Shown piece after piece: positions 52,676 through 59,749 of a stretch of DNA of 59,749 nucleotides. Made by a program: the position numbers and the translations under genes. Source of the DNA: UBA3839 sp902776985 (GTDB lineage Bacteria > Bacteroidota > Bacteroidia > Bacteroidales > Bacteroidaceae); NCBI GenBank assembly GCA_902776985.1, contig CACYSD010000017.1:1-59749 (forward strand), written 5' to 3'. The notes under the pieces are model-generated. The model ran no database searches. It saw nothing but the letters and a program-made list of their open reading frames with translations, and was not told the DNA's origin. How positions within the stretch are numbered: the first letter of the stretch is position 1; the number at the start of each line of letters is the position of its first letter.

Positions 52676-54169
52676 TTATGGCAAATCACTCCAATCTACC
52701 ATGTCATCACGCACATATCCTACATTGCCATTTATTCGAATTTTATACCAATTATTAACCATGCCAAGACACTCGTAAGATTTAGAATCGTCTTCAACAA
52801 TTTTTGCAATTATTGTACCCTGAATTGACGGGGACTGACGAACATTAATATTCCCTCTTATATGACCTTTACGGGTAACATGGCCATTATCATTGACAGT
52901 GTTATTTGTATTTGTTCGAGGTTTGCCTATAGCTTCTAATGCATCATCGGATAAGAATGGGCCAATCTTCTTATATGGAATAGTTATTATCGTTCTGAAC
53001 ATCCCCATCTCCCACATAAAGGTTACCCCATCGGAAGATAAGAACGGATCTTGATAGCCATCAATAAATACGTCTCCACCTTCTTTTTGAACGTAATGTT
53101 CTAGCAACTTATTAAACTTACTGTCCTTAGGGTCCTTAATAGGCTTTATAATCTTAGAGTTTCTTTTTAAGTACGTAACACCATAAAAGGAATGTAAAGA
53201 CATTCCTCCCAAACAATCATCATTATACATATATGTAACAAGGTTTTCTGTTTCCCATTCAATTGTATAAGACAGATGTCTGGAAAATCCTTGCGAGTCT
53301 GTATTGAAACCCTTTAGATAATCGTCGCCATAAAAATCGATCATAGCCTGCACATTTGTTACATCCCCGTTGTACTTTACACCACCCCATTTATGCAAAA
53401 TATCAATAATCGATCTTCTTATTGTTTCAACAAGTTTTGCTTTTCCTGCTATAGGATAATCAATGTCAATACTTACATTATTTTTATTTAACTCTTTTGA
53501 ATAAGATTTGCGTTCAGTTAAGAAATTATCTTTGCTTTGTTTATACGTTTTATTGATTTCGAAATCTTCATCATCCCAATCGTCACTTGTCCATTCATCT
53601 TCCCGTTCATTTTCTTCCCATTCATCATTATCGAAATCATCTTCTCCAAAGAAATCATCCCCATCTGATGCCTCTTCGTAGACATTTTCTTCGGCGTCAA
53701 GATTTGATTGATTGTCAATATCAGATTTACTCTTATGACTCTTTGAAATCATAAAGACAATACTCCCAAGTATCAATATCAATAAAAACACAATGAACAT
53801 GATTTTATACTTGAGGCTGTTATGAGACTTGTTCTCTTTTAGAGATTTAGATGGTGAGACTAACACACGTTCTTCTTTCTTATCCTGAGTGTTGGTGGTA
53901 ACCGTCTTATTTTCTTGGGTGGGGGTGCTTGTTAATTCAGGTAGTTGTTCTTCTTGTGGATTCCTATCCTTAGTGCTATCTTGTCTTTCCTTCACCTTAT
54001 ACTCACCCTCGGTATTCAGAGGGCTTCCACAATAACCACAGAAAGCATCATCTAACCCAATCTCTTGACCGCACTTGATGCAATACTTCACCTCTGGCTG
54101 TTTCTTACCGCAGAATCCACAGAAAACAGAGCCTTCGTCAATTTCATTATGACAATATGAACATTTCAT
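52676..54169 (-). CDS. zinc-ribbon membrane protein with DUF3298-like and SH3 domains
   Basis: The 497-residue protein opens with two zinc ribbons (CSYCHNEIDEGSVFCGFCGKK and CIKCGQEIGLDDAFCGYCGS). A Gln/Thr-rich linker, one TM helix (YKIMFIVFLLILILGSIVFMI, residues about 120-142) and a very acidic tract (EASDGDDFFGEDDFDNDEWE) follow. The extracytoplasmic half resembles DUF3298/RsiV (IDIDYPIAGKAKL, LVTYMYNDDCLGGMSLHS, FLSSDGVTFMWEMGMF). It ends in a bacterial SH3 domain (GNINVRQSPSIQGTII, WYKIRINGNVGYV). DNA is clearly AT-richer than the flanks. A membrane sensor or lytic-enzyme-modulator role is only a guess. Confidence 0.78.
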   Translation of the reverse strand: MKCSYCHNEIDEGSVFCGFCGKKQPEVKYCIKCGQEIGLDDAFCGYCGSPLNTEGEYKVKERQDSTKDRNPQEEQLPELTSTPTQENKTVTTNTQDKKEERVLVSPSKSLKENKSHNSLKYKIMFIVFLLILILGSIVFMISKSHKSKSDIDNQSNLDAEENVYEEASDGDDFFGEDDFDNDEWEENEREDEWTSDDWDDEDFEINKTYKQSKDNFLTERKSYSKELNKNNVSIDIDYPIAGKAKLVETIRRSIIDILHKWGGVKYNGDVTNVQAMIDFYGDDYLKGFNTDSQGFSRHLSYTIEWETENLVTYMYNDDCLGGMSLHSFYGVTYLKRNSKIIKPIKDPKDSKFNKLLEHYVQKEGGDVFIDGYQDPFLSSDGVTFMWEMGMFRTIITIPYKKIGPFLSDDALEAIGKPRTNTNNTVNDNGHVTRKGHIRGNINVRQSPSIQGTIIAKIVEDDSKSYECLGMVNNWYKIRINGNVGYVRDDMVDWSDLP

Positions 54170-54279
54170 GATTATACGTTTTTACATGTTTCTAACTATA
54201 TTCAATGAAAGTAATAACCCTGTCCTGCTGATATTCGATGATTATTGTTTAGTTAGTTATAGCAATCAAATATACATGC

Positions 54280-55770
54280 TTATCGGTCATAGCTATCTCT
54301 TTTAAAATACATCTTATCGCCTATTATGATAGTTCGTTTTCTGCGATTAACATAAACAGATATAGTGGAATCTTCGACATTTGACGGTACTGGTTTAAAA
54401 GCAGTATAACTATTTGGTTTTTCATATAACCATGCTCTATTTGAGATAGTCTTTGCAGTTAATAATGCTTCTGTTTCATTGAAGTCTATTAACGTTAGAG
54501 ATTTTAATACACAATTTGCCCTATAATAGATACATTTGTCATTTTTAATCCACATCCTTAGTGTAGAGCTTGACGTTTCGCGATAAAAATCAAAAGAGTT
54601 CAGGTCTTCGTAATGGTCTTTTGTCAAATAATCAAAAACTGATTGCTCATCAGTAAATACATATTTTACTTGGTTGACTTTAGAAGAGTACATCTTATTT
54701 GTTTTCTCCCTTTGTAATTTGTTAGAGGTAAAGTGTGCTTCTATTTCTATTGTAATTTCTGAGTCTATGTTGGGTTGAATACAGTAATGACCAATCATAA
54801 ACTTGTCGCCACTAAAAAACCTTCTTTGAGTTAAATCTCTTTCATATTTCAAAGTTGCTGGGTTCAACTTCCATATTAGAGGAGTTGTACTTTTTTCACT
54901 GTATACAATTATCCCATTTTTTGTTTTCTGATATGTGGCATAACTAAAAGTCCATACCTCATCATAAGGAACAACGGCAGGTCCAGAAAAAAAACCCCAC
55001 ATTTCATCATAAAGAGGAGTAGGATAGTTGCTTTCTATGGAGGTGATATGACAGTCTAAATCATAATTTTCATCATAATTAACCTGAAATTTAAGGCTAA
55101 TTATTCTATCATAAGTCATATTCTCATTGTTTTCATCAGTGTTTTTGATATTTGTAGTTTGTTCGTATTCTATATCAGACGATTTACACTGTTTGCCCCC
55201 TGTGTTTATACCTCCTATCACAATTAGTAGAATAACACTTAGACTTAGAACTGTAATAAACTTTAATATGTTTTTAAACTTTTTTCCCCCTTCTTTAATA
55301 TTCGTGTTAGCATATTCTATATTACTTCCGTTATTAATTACATCATTGATTCCATCAGCAACCATATAATTGCCATTTGGATTATTATCTGGAATCATAA
55401 TACGAATTCCACAAATAGGGCAGCATCCTTGGTTAGTTATTAACTCACCATAGGTAAAATCATTCATGCAATTATTACACTTGTAGAATAAATTTTGAAA
55501 ACAATTTGGACAATACTTGTATTCTCTTGCTATTGGTTGATTGCATATAGGACACTTTATATCATAAGAGATAGAATTATTTGTATTGATAAAGTCGTTG
55601 GCCTTTTCTGAATTATTTACAGGCGTCCCGCATTTTGAGCAAAAGCACATATTCTCTTTAAGCTCAGAACCACAAGAGGGACAGCATTGATTATGTGAAA
55701 TTTGTGTCCCACACTTAGGGCAAAACCTTAACCCTTCTTGTATTTCATTATTGCAATTTGTACATTTCAT
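54280..55770 (-). CDS. zinc-ribbon membrane protein of unknown function
   Basis: The 496-residue protein carries four to five CxxC pairs in its first 130 residues (CTNCNNEIQEGLRFCPKCGT; CCPSCGSELKENMCFCSKCG; CPICNQPIAREYKYCPNC; CNNCMNDFTYGELITNQGCCPICG). A TM helix follows (FITVLSLSVILLIVIGGI, about 170-188), then an extracytoplasmic beta-rich domain with no family I know. Topology parallels the neighbouring zinc-ribbon protein, and the two are probably distant paralogues in one unit. AT content is high, with many rare-looking ATA/AGA codons for this window, a sign of transfer. Confidence 0.75.
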   Translation of the reverse strand: MKCTNCNNEIQEGLRFCPKCGTQISHNQCCPSCGSELKENMCFCSKCGTPVNNSEKANDFINTNNSISYDIKCPICNQPIAREYKYCPNCFQNLFYKCNNCMNDFTYGELITNQGCCPICGIRIMIPDNNPNGNYMVADGINDVINNGSNIEYANTNIKEGGKKFKNILKFITVLSLSVILLIVIGGINTGGKQCKSSDIEYEQTTNIKNTDENNENMTYDRIISLKFQVNYDENYDLDCHITSIESNYPTPLYDEMWGFFSGPAVVPYDEVWTFSYATYQKTKNGIIVYSEKSTTPLIWKLNPATLKYERDLTQRRFFSGDKFMIGHYCIQPNIDSEITIEIEAHFTSNKLQREKTNKMYSSKVNQVKYVFTDEQSVFDYLTKDHYEDLNSFDFYRETSSSTLRMWIKNDKCIYYRANCVLKSLTLIDFNETEALLTAKTISNRAWLYEKPNSYTAFKPVPSNVEDSTISVYVNRRKRTIIIGDKMYFKRDSYDR

Positions 55771-55864
55771 TGACTAAATTATATTAATATTGAGTTTGGA
55801 ATTATATGAAACAACACTAAGTAATTGTTATTTACACTAACTCTTATTGTTCATCCATGTGCAA

Positions 55865-55913
55865 AGCGGGAGGGGTTGTGTGTTTATACTCGGAATGGGG
55901 TAGAGAGACTGTC
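55865..55913. repeat. long-hairpin repeat, copy 4 (half)
   Basis: Only the right arm is kept (GCGGGAGGGGTTGTGTGTTT at 55866-55885), followed by the shared flank ATACTCGGAATGGGGTAGAG. It lies between the zinc-ribbon gene and the two-TM coiled-coil gene. The left arm has been lost. Confidence 0.7.
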
Positions 55914-55924
55914 CTTGTGATTGT

Positions 55925-56698
55925 TTATATAAATGCTCCTTGTTCAATATTATGTTCTTTAGCGAATTTCACTATTTCATTCTTTTTTTCTTGCAGATAA
56001 TTGAAACCTAGATTCATTATCCCTGTACATGAATCAGCTAATCTTTGATATTGATTATGGTCATAAATTTTTTCATATTTTTCTTCATGTCTTTCTTCAT
56101 GTGATATCATAGAATTGTATATGAAATCAGTATATTCTAATAATCTTTGATTAGCTTCATATAAAGCCTTCCCATAGGCCGATAGGCGATGATTAATTTC
56201 TCTATAACCATCGGAAGAACCACCATCATTACCGAACCTATTTATCTTGATGCTGGCTTCCCTCAATTGAGCCTTTATTTGTAGAAGTTTTATTTTTGTT
56301 TCTAGTTTAATTTTTTTCTCCTCTTCAAGGTATAATATTTTAATAGTTTGAATAGTTTCGAGGCTGTGGAGTTGTTCCTGTGTTATAATATAGTCTTCTA
56401 GTTTGTTGTATTGAGCCACCATCTTATTCCAAGCATCGTTGTGCAATATCTTGTCATTTTGTTCTATGCTTATTTTGTTCTGTTCTATAGCCTTTTCATT
56501 AATTTTTAAAGAAACCCAACCTAAAAAACCAGCGGCAATTGCTGACAAGAAACTGCCCCAAAATGACAACCAACTAGCAGTACTCTCAGAACCGCCTAGG
56601 ATGATAAGCCCTGTTTGTATCTGCAAAAAGAAATTCAGAATAGCTGGAATTAACAAAATGCCGATTATCACAAAAATCCATTTGGTCGTTTTGTTCAT
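55925..56698 (-). CDS. two-TM coiled-coil membrane protein, unknown
   Basis: Start chosen at MNKTTKWIFVIIGILLIPAI (56698); two further methionines exist, but the longest frame would overlap the LRR gene. The 257-residue product has two membrane segments (residues about 8-35 and 44-64, WLSFWGSFLSAIAAGFLGWVS). A long helical region rich in Glu, Lys and Gln follows (KAIEQNKISIEQNDKIL, LEEEKKIKLETKIKLLQIKAQ), probably a cytoplasmic coiled coil. I do not know the family; this kind of small two-TM protein occurs in phage and defence islands, but nothing here proves that. AT-rich. Confidence 0.65.
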   Translation of the reverse strand: MNKTTKWIFVIIGILLIPAILNFFLQIQTGLIILGGSESTASWLSFWGSFLSAIAAGFLGWVSLKINEKAIEQNKISIEQNDKILHNDAWNKMVAQYNKLEDYIITQEQLHSLETIQTIKILYLEEEKKIKLETKIKLLQIKAQLREASIKINRFGNDGGSSDGYREINHRLSAYGKALYEANQRLLEYTDFIYNSMISHEERHEEKYEKIYDHNQYQRLADSCTGIMNLGFNYLQEKKNEIVKFAKEHNIEQGAFI

Positions 56699-56781
56699 AA
56701 TACTTTGTCTGGAGCTAGTTTGATTTTTATTAAGCATCAAGCAGGATGGCTCCTTTATCCTTGCTCTCAGCTTATTATAGT

Positions 56782-57504
56782 TTATTTTCTTATAATTTTT
56801 ATATTGGGGCATTCTTCAAAAGCGTCTGGTTCTATAACAGTCTCCTTTGGAATAATTATTGAAGTCAAGTTGGTACACCCACTAAATGCGCCTTTTTTAA
56901 TTTTAGTTACACTATTAGGGATTGTAATAGAAGTTAATTTTATGCAATTCTTAAATGTTCCATAACCAATTGTTTTAACACTGTTGGGAATTGTAATGGA
57001 AGTCAAATTGCAACAATCCTCAAATGCATTCCAGCTTATTGATGTCACGCTATTGGGTATAGTTACAGAAGTCAGGCTGTTGCAATCACTGAAGGCACCA
57101 TAACCAATAGAAGTCACGCTATTGGGTATTGTTACAGAAGTCAAACCGCTGCAATGAGAAAAAGCACAACAACCAATAAATGTCACGCTATTAGGAATAG
57201 TTACAGAAGTCATATCTTTACACCACATGAAAGCACACTCGCCAATTGATGTCACAGGATAATATCGAGCGCACCATTTCACTTCATTTGGGATAACAAT
57301 GCTAATGCTTTTTGGAGTAATCAATTTTTCGTCATAATAGTCATAATACGTGAAAAATTCTTTGTCATAATTTGACATGCAAGTTTCCTCATAAGTTACC
57401 TCTGCCGCCGTACGAAAATTGTAATATAAATTATCTAATTTGTGATGTGTCCACATATCTACTGTGACAACTAGAAGTAACAAAGTAAAAAGAAATCTTT
57501 TCAT
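56782..57504 (-). CDS. secreted BspA-like leucine-rich repeat protein, short form
   Basis: Start at MKRFLFTLLLLVVTVDMWTH (57504). The 240-residue product has a Tyr-rich spacer (FFTYYDYYDEKLITPKS), then seven 23-residue LRR_5 repeats of the form LTSVTIPNSVTSIGYGAFSDCNS. It ends with EPDAFEECPNIKIIRK. BspA-like proteins of oral and gut Bacteroidales bind host proteins or other bacteria. No clear sorting tail is visible. It is the downstream gene of the longer LRR paralogue, 82 nt apart. Confidence 0.85.
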   Translation of the reverse strand: MKRFLFTLLLLVVTVDMWTHHKLDNLYYNFRTAAEVTYEETCMSNYDKEFFTYYDYYDEKLITPKSISIVIPNEVKWCARYYPVTSIGECAFMWCKDMTSVTIPNSVTFIGCCAFSHCSGLTSVTIPNSVTSIGYGAFSDCNSLTSVTIPNSVTSISWNAFEDCCNLTSITIPNSVKTIGYGTFKNCIKLTSITIPNSVTKIKKGAFSGCTNLTSIIIPKETVIEPDAFEECPNIKIIRK

Positions 57505-57586
57505 TGGTGTAAATTCTTTAGTTGGTAATGTGTTAATATCTCGTGCACTTATGGCTCTTTTGTTCATGCTCTCAATATTATATTTA

Positions 57587-59326
57587 TTATTTGAAGGTCA
57601 CTTTTACTAATTTCAAATTTGGCAAATCGCCAAAAGTTCTATTAATAAAAATAATATCATTCTTTAATCTTATGGGTATTGTAAAATAAATCAAATTAGA
57701 ACATCCTTTAAAGACAGACTTCCCAATTTCTCTTAAACTATTAGGGATAGTAATTGAAGTCAAACCCGAACAATCCTCAAAAGCAGAATTCCCAATAGAT
57801 GTCACACTATTGGGTATTATTACTGAACTAAGACGGCTGCACCCCTGGAATGCAGATTCTCCAATAGATGTCACGCTATTGGGAATAGTTACAGACGTCA
57901 GACTGTTGCAATCTCCAAATACGTAATTACCAATGGATGTTACACTGTTGGGAATAGTTACAGACGTCAGACTGTTGCAGTGAGCGAAGGCAGCTTCACC
58001 TATAGAAGTCACACTATTGGGAATAGTTACAGACGTCAGACTGTTGCAGAGAGCGAAGGCAGCTTCACCTATAGAAGTCACACTATTGGGAATAGTTACA
58101 GACGTCAGACTGTTGCAGCCAAGGAATGCAATTATACCAATAGTTGTCACAGTATTGGGAATAACCAAATCCTTAACCTCCTTTCCATTTAAGAAAAGAT
58201 GATGGGCATAGTATAGTGGATTATCGCCAAATGAGATATTACACCATGATGCTATATCCGAAATGTGAACTTCTTTCAGACCGCTGCAATCATAGAATGC
58301 AGAATTCCCAATAGAAGTCACACTATTGGGAATAGTTACAGACGTCAGACTGTTGCAGTGAGCGAATGCAGCTTCACCAATTGATGTCACACTATTGGGA
58401 ATTGTTATGGAAGTCAGCCCGCTGCAACCCTGGAATGCCAACCTACCAATAGAAGTCACGCTATTGGGAATAGTTACTGAAGTCAAACCCGAACAATCCT
58501 CAAAAGCATACCTACTAATAGATGTTACGCTGTTGGGAATAGTTACAGAAGTCAGACCGCTGCAACCTTCGAAAGCTCTCTCGCCAATAGATGTCACGCT
58601 ATTGGGTATAGTTACAGAAGTCAGGCTGTTGCAATCACTGAAGGCAGCATTACCAATAGAAGTCACGCTATTGGGAATAGTTACAGAAGTCAGACTGTTG
58701 CAGTGAGCGAAGGCACCATTACCAATAGATGTCACACTATTGGGTATAGTTACAGAAGTTAGCCCGCTGCAACCTTTGAAAGCATCAGTACCAATAGATG
58801 TCACTCTATTTGGAATTACTAAATCCTTAATCTCTTCTCCGTTTAGGAAAAGATGATGGGCATTGTATAGTGGATTTGACTGATAATCGGCAAAGGAGAT
58901 TTTACACCATGATTCCAAATCCGAGATATAAACTGAAGTCAGACCACTGCAACCTTCGAATGCAGTCTCACCAATAGATATCACACTATTGGGTATAGTT
59001 ACAGAAGTTAGCCCGCTGCATTCTTCGAATGCAGACTCACCAATAGATGTCACACTATTGGGTATAGTTACAGAAGTCAGCCCGCTGCAACCTTTGAAAG
59101 CATCAGTACCAATAGATGTCACGCTGTAAGTTTTTGAACGATAAGTAACCATGTCGGGGATGGTTATATTACCCTTGTACTTAACATAACCACTTGATGA
59201 AGATGTAACTGTTGCTTCTAGTTTTGCCATATTTAGAGAATAATAAATGCCATCAATCTCTACGTTGTCTGCCCACACCCCAAGAGTATATGAGAGAAAG
59301 AATAAAGTAAAAAGAATTTTTTTCAT
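57587..59326 (-). CDS. secreted BspA-like leucine-rich repeat protein, long form
   Basis: The 579-residue product has a signal peptide (MKKILFTLFFLSYTLGVWA) and a short N-terminal domain (VEIDGIYYSLNMAKLEATV). About 20 LRR_5 repeats follow (CSGLTSVTIPNSVTSIGESA). Two spacer segments interrupt them: WCKISFADYQSNPLYNAHHL with FLNGEEIKDLVIPN, and a second nearly the same (WCNISFGDNPLYYAHHL), so the repeats are arranged as a higher-order duplication. The protein is likely displayed on the surface and may bind host or microbial ligands. The gene has a promoter at 59582 and a long structured leader. Confidence 0.88.
   Translation of the reverse strand: MKKILFTLFFLSYTLGVWADNVEIDGIYYSLNMAKLEATVTSSSSGYVKYKGNITIPDMVTYRSKTYSVTSIGTDAFKGCSGLTSVTIPNSVTSIGESAFEECSGLTSVTIPNSVISIGETAFEGCSGLTSVYISDLESWCKISFADYQSNPLYNAHHLFLNGEEIKDLVIPNRVTSIGTDAFKGCSGLTSVTIPNSVTSIGNGAFAHCNSLTSVTIPNSVTSIGNAAFSDCNSLTSVTIPNSVTSIGERAFEGCSGLTSVTIPNSVTSISRYAFEDCSGLTSVTIPNSVTSIGRLAFQGCSGLTSITIPNSVTSIGEAAFAHCNSLTSVTIPNSVTSIGNSAFYDCSGLKEVHISDIASWCNISFGDNPLYYAHHLFLNGKEVKDLVIPNTVTTIGIIAFLGCNSLTSVTIPNSVTSIGEAAFALCNSLTSVTIPNSVTSIGEAAFAHCNSLTSVTIPNSVTSIGNYVFGDCNSLTSVTIPNSVTSIGESAFQGCSRLSSVIIPNSVTSIGNSAFEDCSGLTSITIPNSLREIGKSVFKGCSNLIYFTIPIRLKNDIIFINRTFGDLPNLKLVKVTFK
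57722..59125. repeat. 69-bp coding repeat tract of the LRR gene
   Basis: The period is 69 bp, with the common core CACACTATTGGGAATAGTTA. Adjacent units near 57950-58100 differ by very few bases, while units further off differ more. This is the DNA basis of the LRR protein, not a separate element, and it offers substrate for slippage or recombination that changes repeat number. Confidence 0.85.
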
Positions 59327-59575
59327 AGGTAAATGTTATTTAGTTAGTTAATATATGCCTCATCCTATCTGGAGAAGCCCTCGCTAACCTGTTAGCATAA
59401 AAAAAGCGCAGGGCTTCACCATACGCTGTTCAGGTCTAGGCTAACCTTCTACCAATCATGGGAAGCCTGCGCTTTTAGCACAAGCCTCAATATTGGTAGT
59501 ATTTACTCTTTTAGGTTCGAGGGCCTAGTTCGAACAGCGATTGAGCAAATAAAAATGTAGCGTGTTCCGAAGAAA
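59327..59575 (-). promoter_or_regulatory. long structured 5' leader with terminator-like and alternative hairpins
   Basis: On the minus strand GCGCAGGCTTC (59472-59462) can pair with GAAGCCCTGCGC (59417-59406), extended by CCAT/ATGG and followed by a T-run, a terminator shape with a long loop. The same GAAGCCC can instead pair with GGGCTTC (59380-59374), enclosing the small hairpin GCTAACAGGTTAGC. Upstream lies another stem, GTTCGA/TCGAAC (59535-59530 with 59520-59515). Mutually exclusive pairing is typical of attenuators. No known riboswitch class or leader peptide was recognised. Confidence 0.5.
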
Positions 59576-59581
59576 ACGTCG

Positions 59582-59589
59582 CAAATATA
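59582..59589 (-). promoter_or_regulatory. promoter of the long LRR gene
   Basis: The minus strand reads TATATTTG with TTTG about 19 nt upstream. The predicted transcript starts near 59575. Positions 59590-59749 beyond it are AT-rich and show no gene I trust. Confidence 0.6.
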
Positions 59590-59749
59590 TCACTTTTTGT
59601 AATAAGAACAAAAAAACTTGCAAAAAATTTTGACTCGAAAACTATTAGAATCTCTGAAGGATATAAGGTAGGTCCTAAATATTCTGTTTTTAGTATTCCT
59701 ACCAAATGAATTTGAGTTTTATCGGCCGCTTTTAGTTTTCTGTGGTGTC

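Noticed and set aside
50674..55913. Integron with attC sites
   Set aside because: The hairpins lack attC core sites and no integrase gene is present; cassettes hold genes in both directions with own promoters.
57722..59125. CRISPR-like direct repeats of 69 bp
   Set aside because: They are in frame and encode LRR_5 repeats of a secreted protein.
59510..59540. tRNA or tmRNA end because of the GTTCGA motif
   Set aside because: No acceptor stem, D-arm or anticodon arm could be drawn around it; it is a simple 6-bp hairpin.
59511..59705. 64-codon ORF at the right edge
   Set aside because: It overlaps the promoter and leader of the LRR gene and shows no family resemblance.

Overview
The window reads as a chromosomal segment of a Bacteroidales bacterium, most likely Prevotella or a close relative. 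The reasons are the TAnnTTTG promoter elements typical of Bacteroidetes, lipoproteins with a Cys followed by S/K-D-D residues, a GldH lipoprotein, DUF4421 and DUF4837 proteins, BspA-type leucine-rich repeat surface proteins, large secreted proteins with short C-terminal sorting-like tails, and ACTAACTAACTAAA-like leaders just before start codons. No rRNA, tRNA, CRISPR array or complete insertion sequence was seen.

Layout. 1-355 holds decayed gene scraps, including an MFS fragment. 503-2888 holds a lipoprotein, an outer-membrane barrel and a TonB-like periplasmic protein. 2914-4023 is an array of multi-hairpin repeats that encloses a GxxExxY (PD-(D/E)XK-like) gene. 4088-14518 mixes housekeeping genes (prfB, rplS, a MaoC-like hydratase, a CYTH phosphatase, a VanZ-like protein, a Na+ symporter) with a 1497-residue secreted protein that ends in three near-identical domains. 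14842-20749 holds a WG-repeat protein, a large surface protein without a signal peptide, and a surface-protein stub cut off by a 49-bp copy of the start of the downstream PASTA gene. 21208-30551 runs on the plus strand: a membrane AraC-type regulator, a PASTA protein, RluD-like synthase, Ddl, acyltransferase, a NigD-like lipoprotein, a Cys/His-rich Cu/Zn exporter and a FeoA-FeoB fusion. The Ddl, PASTA and (later) MurF genes serve the cell wall; the exporter and FeoAB form a metal-homeostasis pair.

30548-36134 holds a PFL/ACT pair facing metF-holB-ricT-gldH. 36166-42310 is a small rhamnogalacturonan-I set (GH106, CE12, GH105) interrupted by a DUF4837 lipoprotein and lying downstream of folP-cdaA on the same strand. 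murF, a YfhO membrane protein and a secreted GH30 enzyme with lectin-like ends follow on the plus strand. The GH30 enzyme plausibly acts on beta-1,6-galactan side chains, so the four CAZymes together suggest growth on pectin or arabinogalactan. No SusC/SusD pair is present in the window.

From 50.65 kb onward the window is accessory DNA. Four copies of one long-hairpin repeat separate small blocks: a frameshifted toxin-like gene with an XRE antitoxin, a truncated PIN toxin with a RelB/DinJ antitoxin, two AT-rich zinc-ribbon membrane proteins, and a two-TM coiled-coil protein. The window ends with two BspA-like LRR proteins; the larger has a roughly 250-nt 5' leader that can form two mutually exclusive hairpins, one of them terminator-like.

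The best candidates for something undescribed are the GxxExxY gene inside its regular 135-bp hairpin array, the hairpin repeats that bound the accessory blocks, and the structured leader of the LRR gene. All functional statements rest on family recognition by eye; no database search was run.
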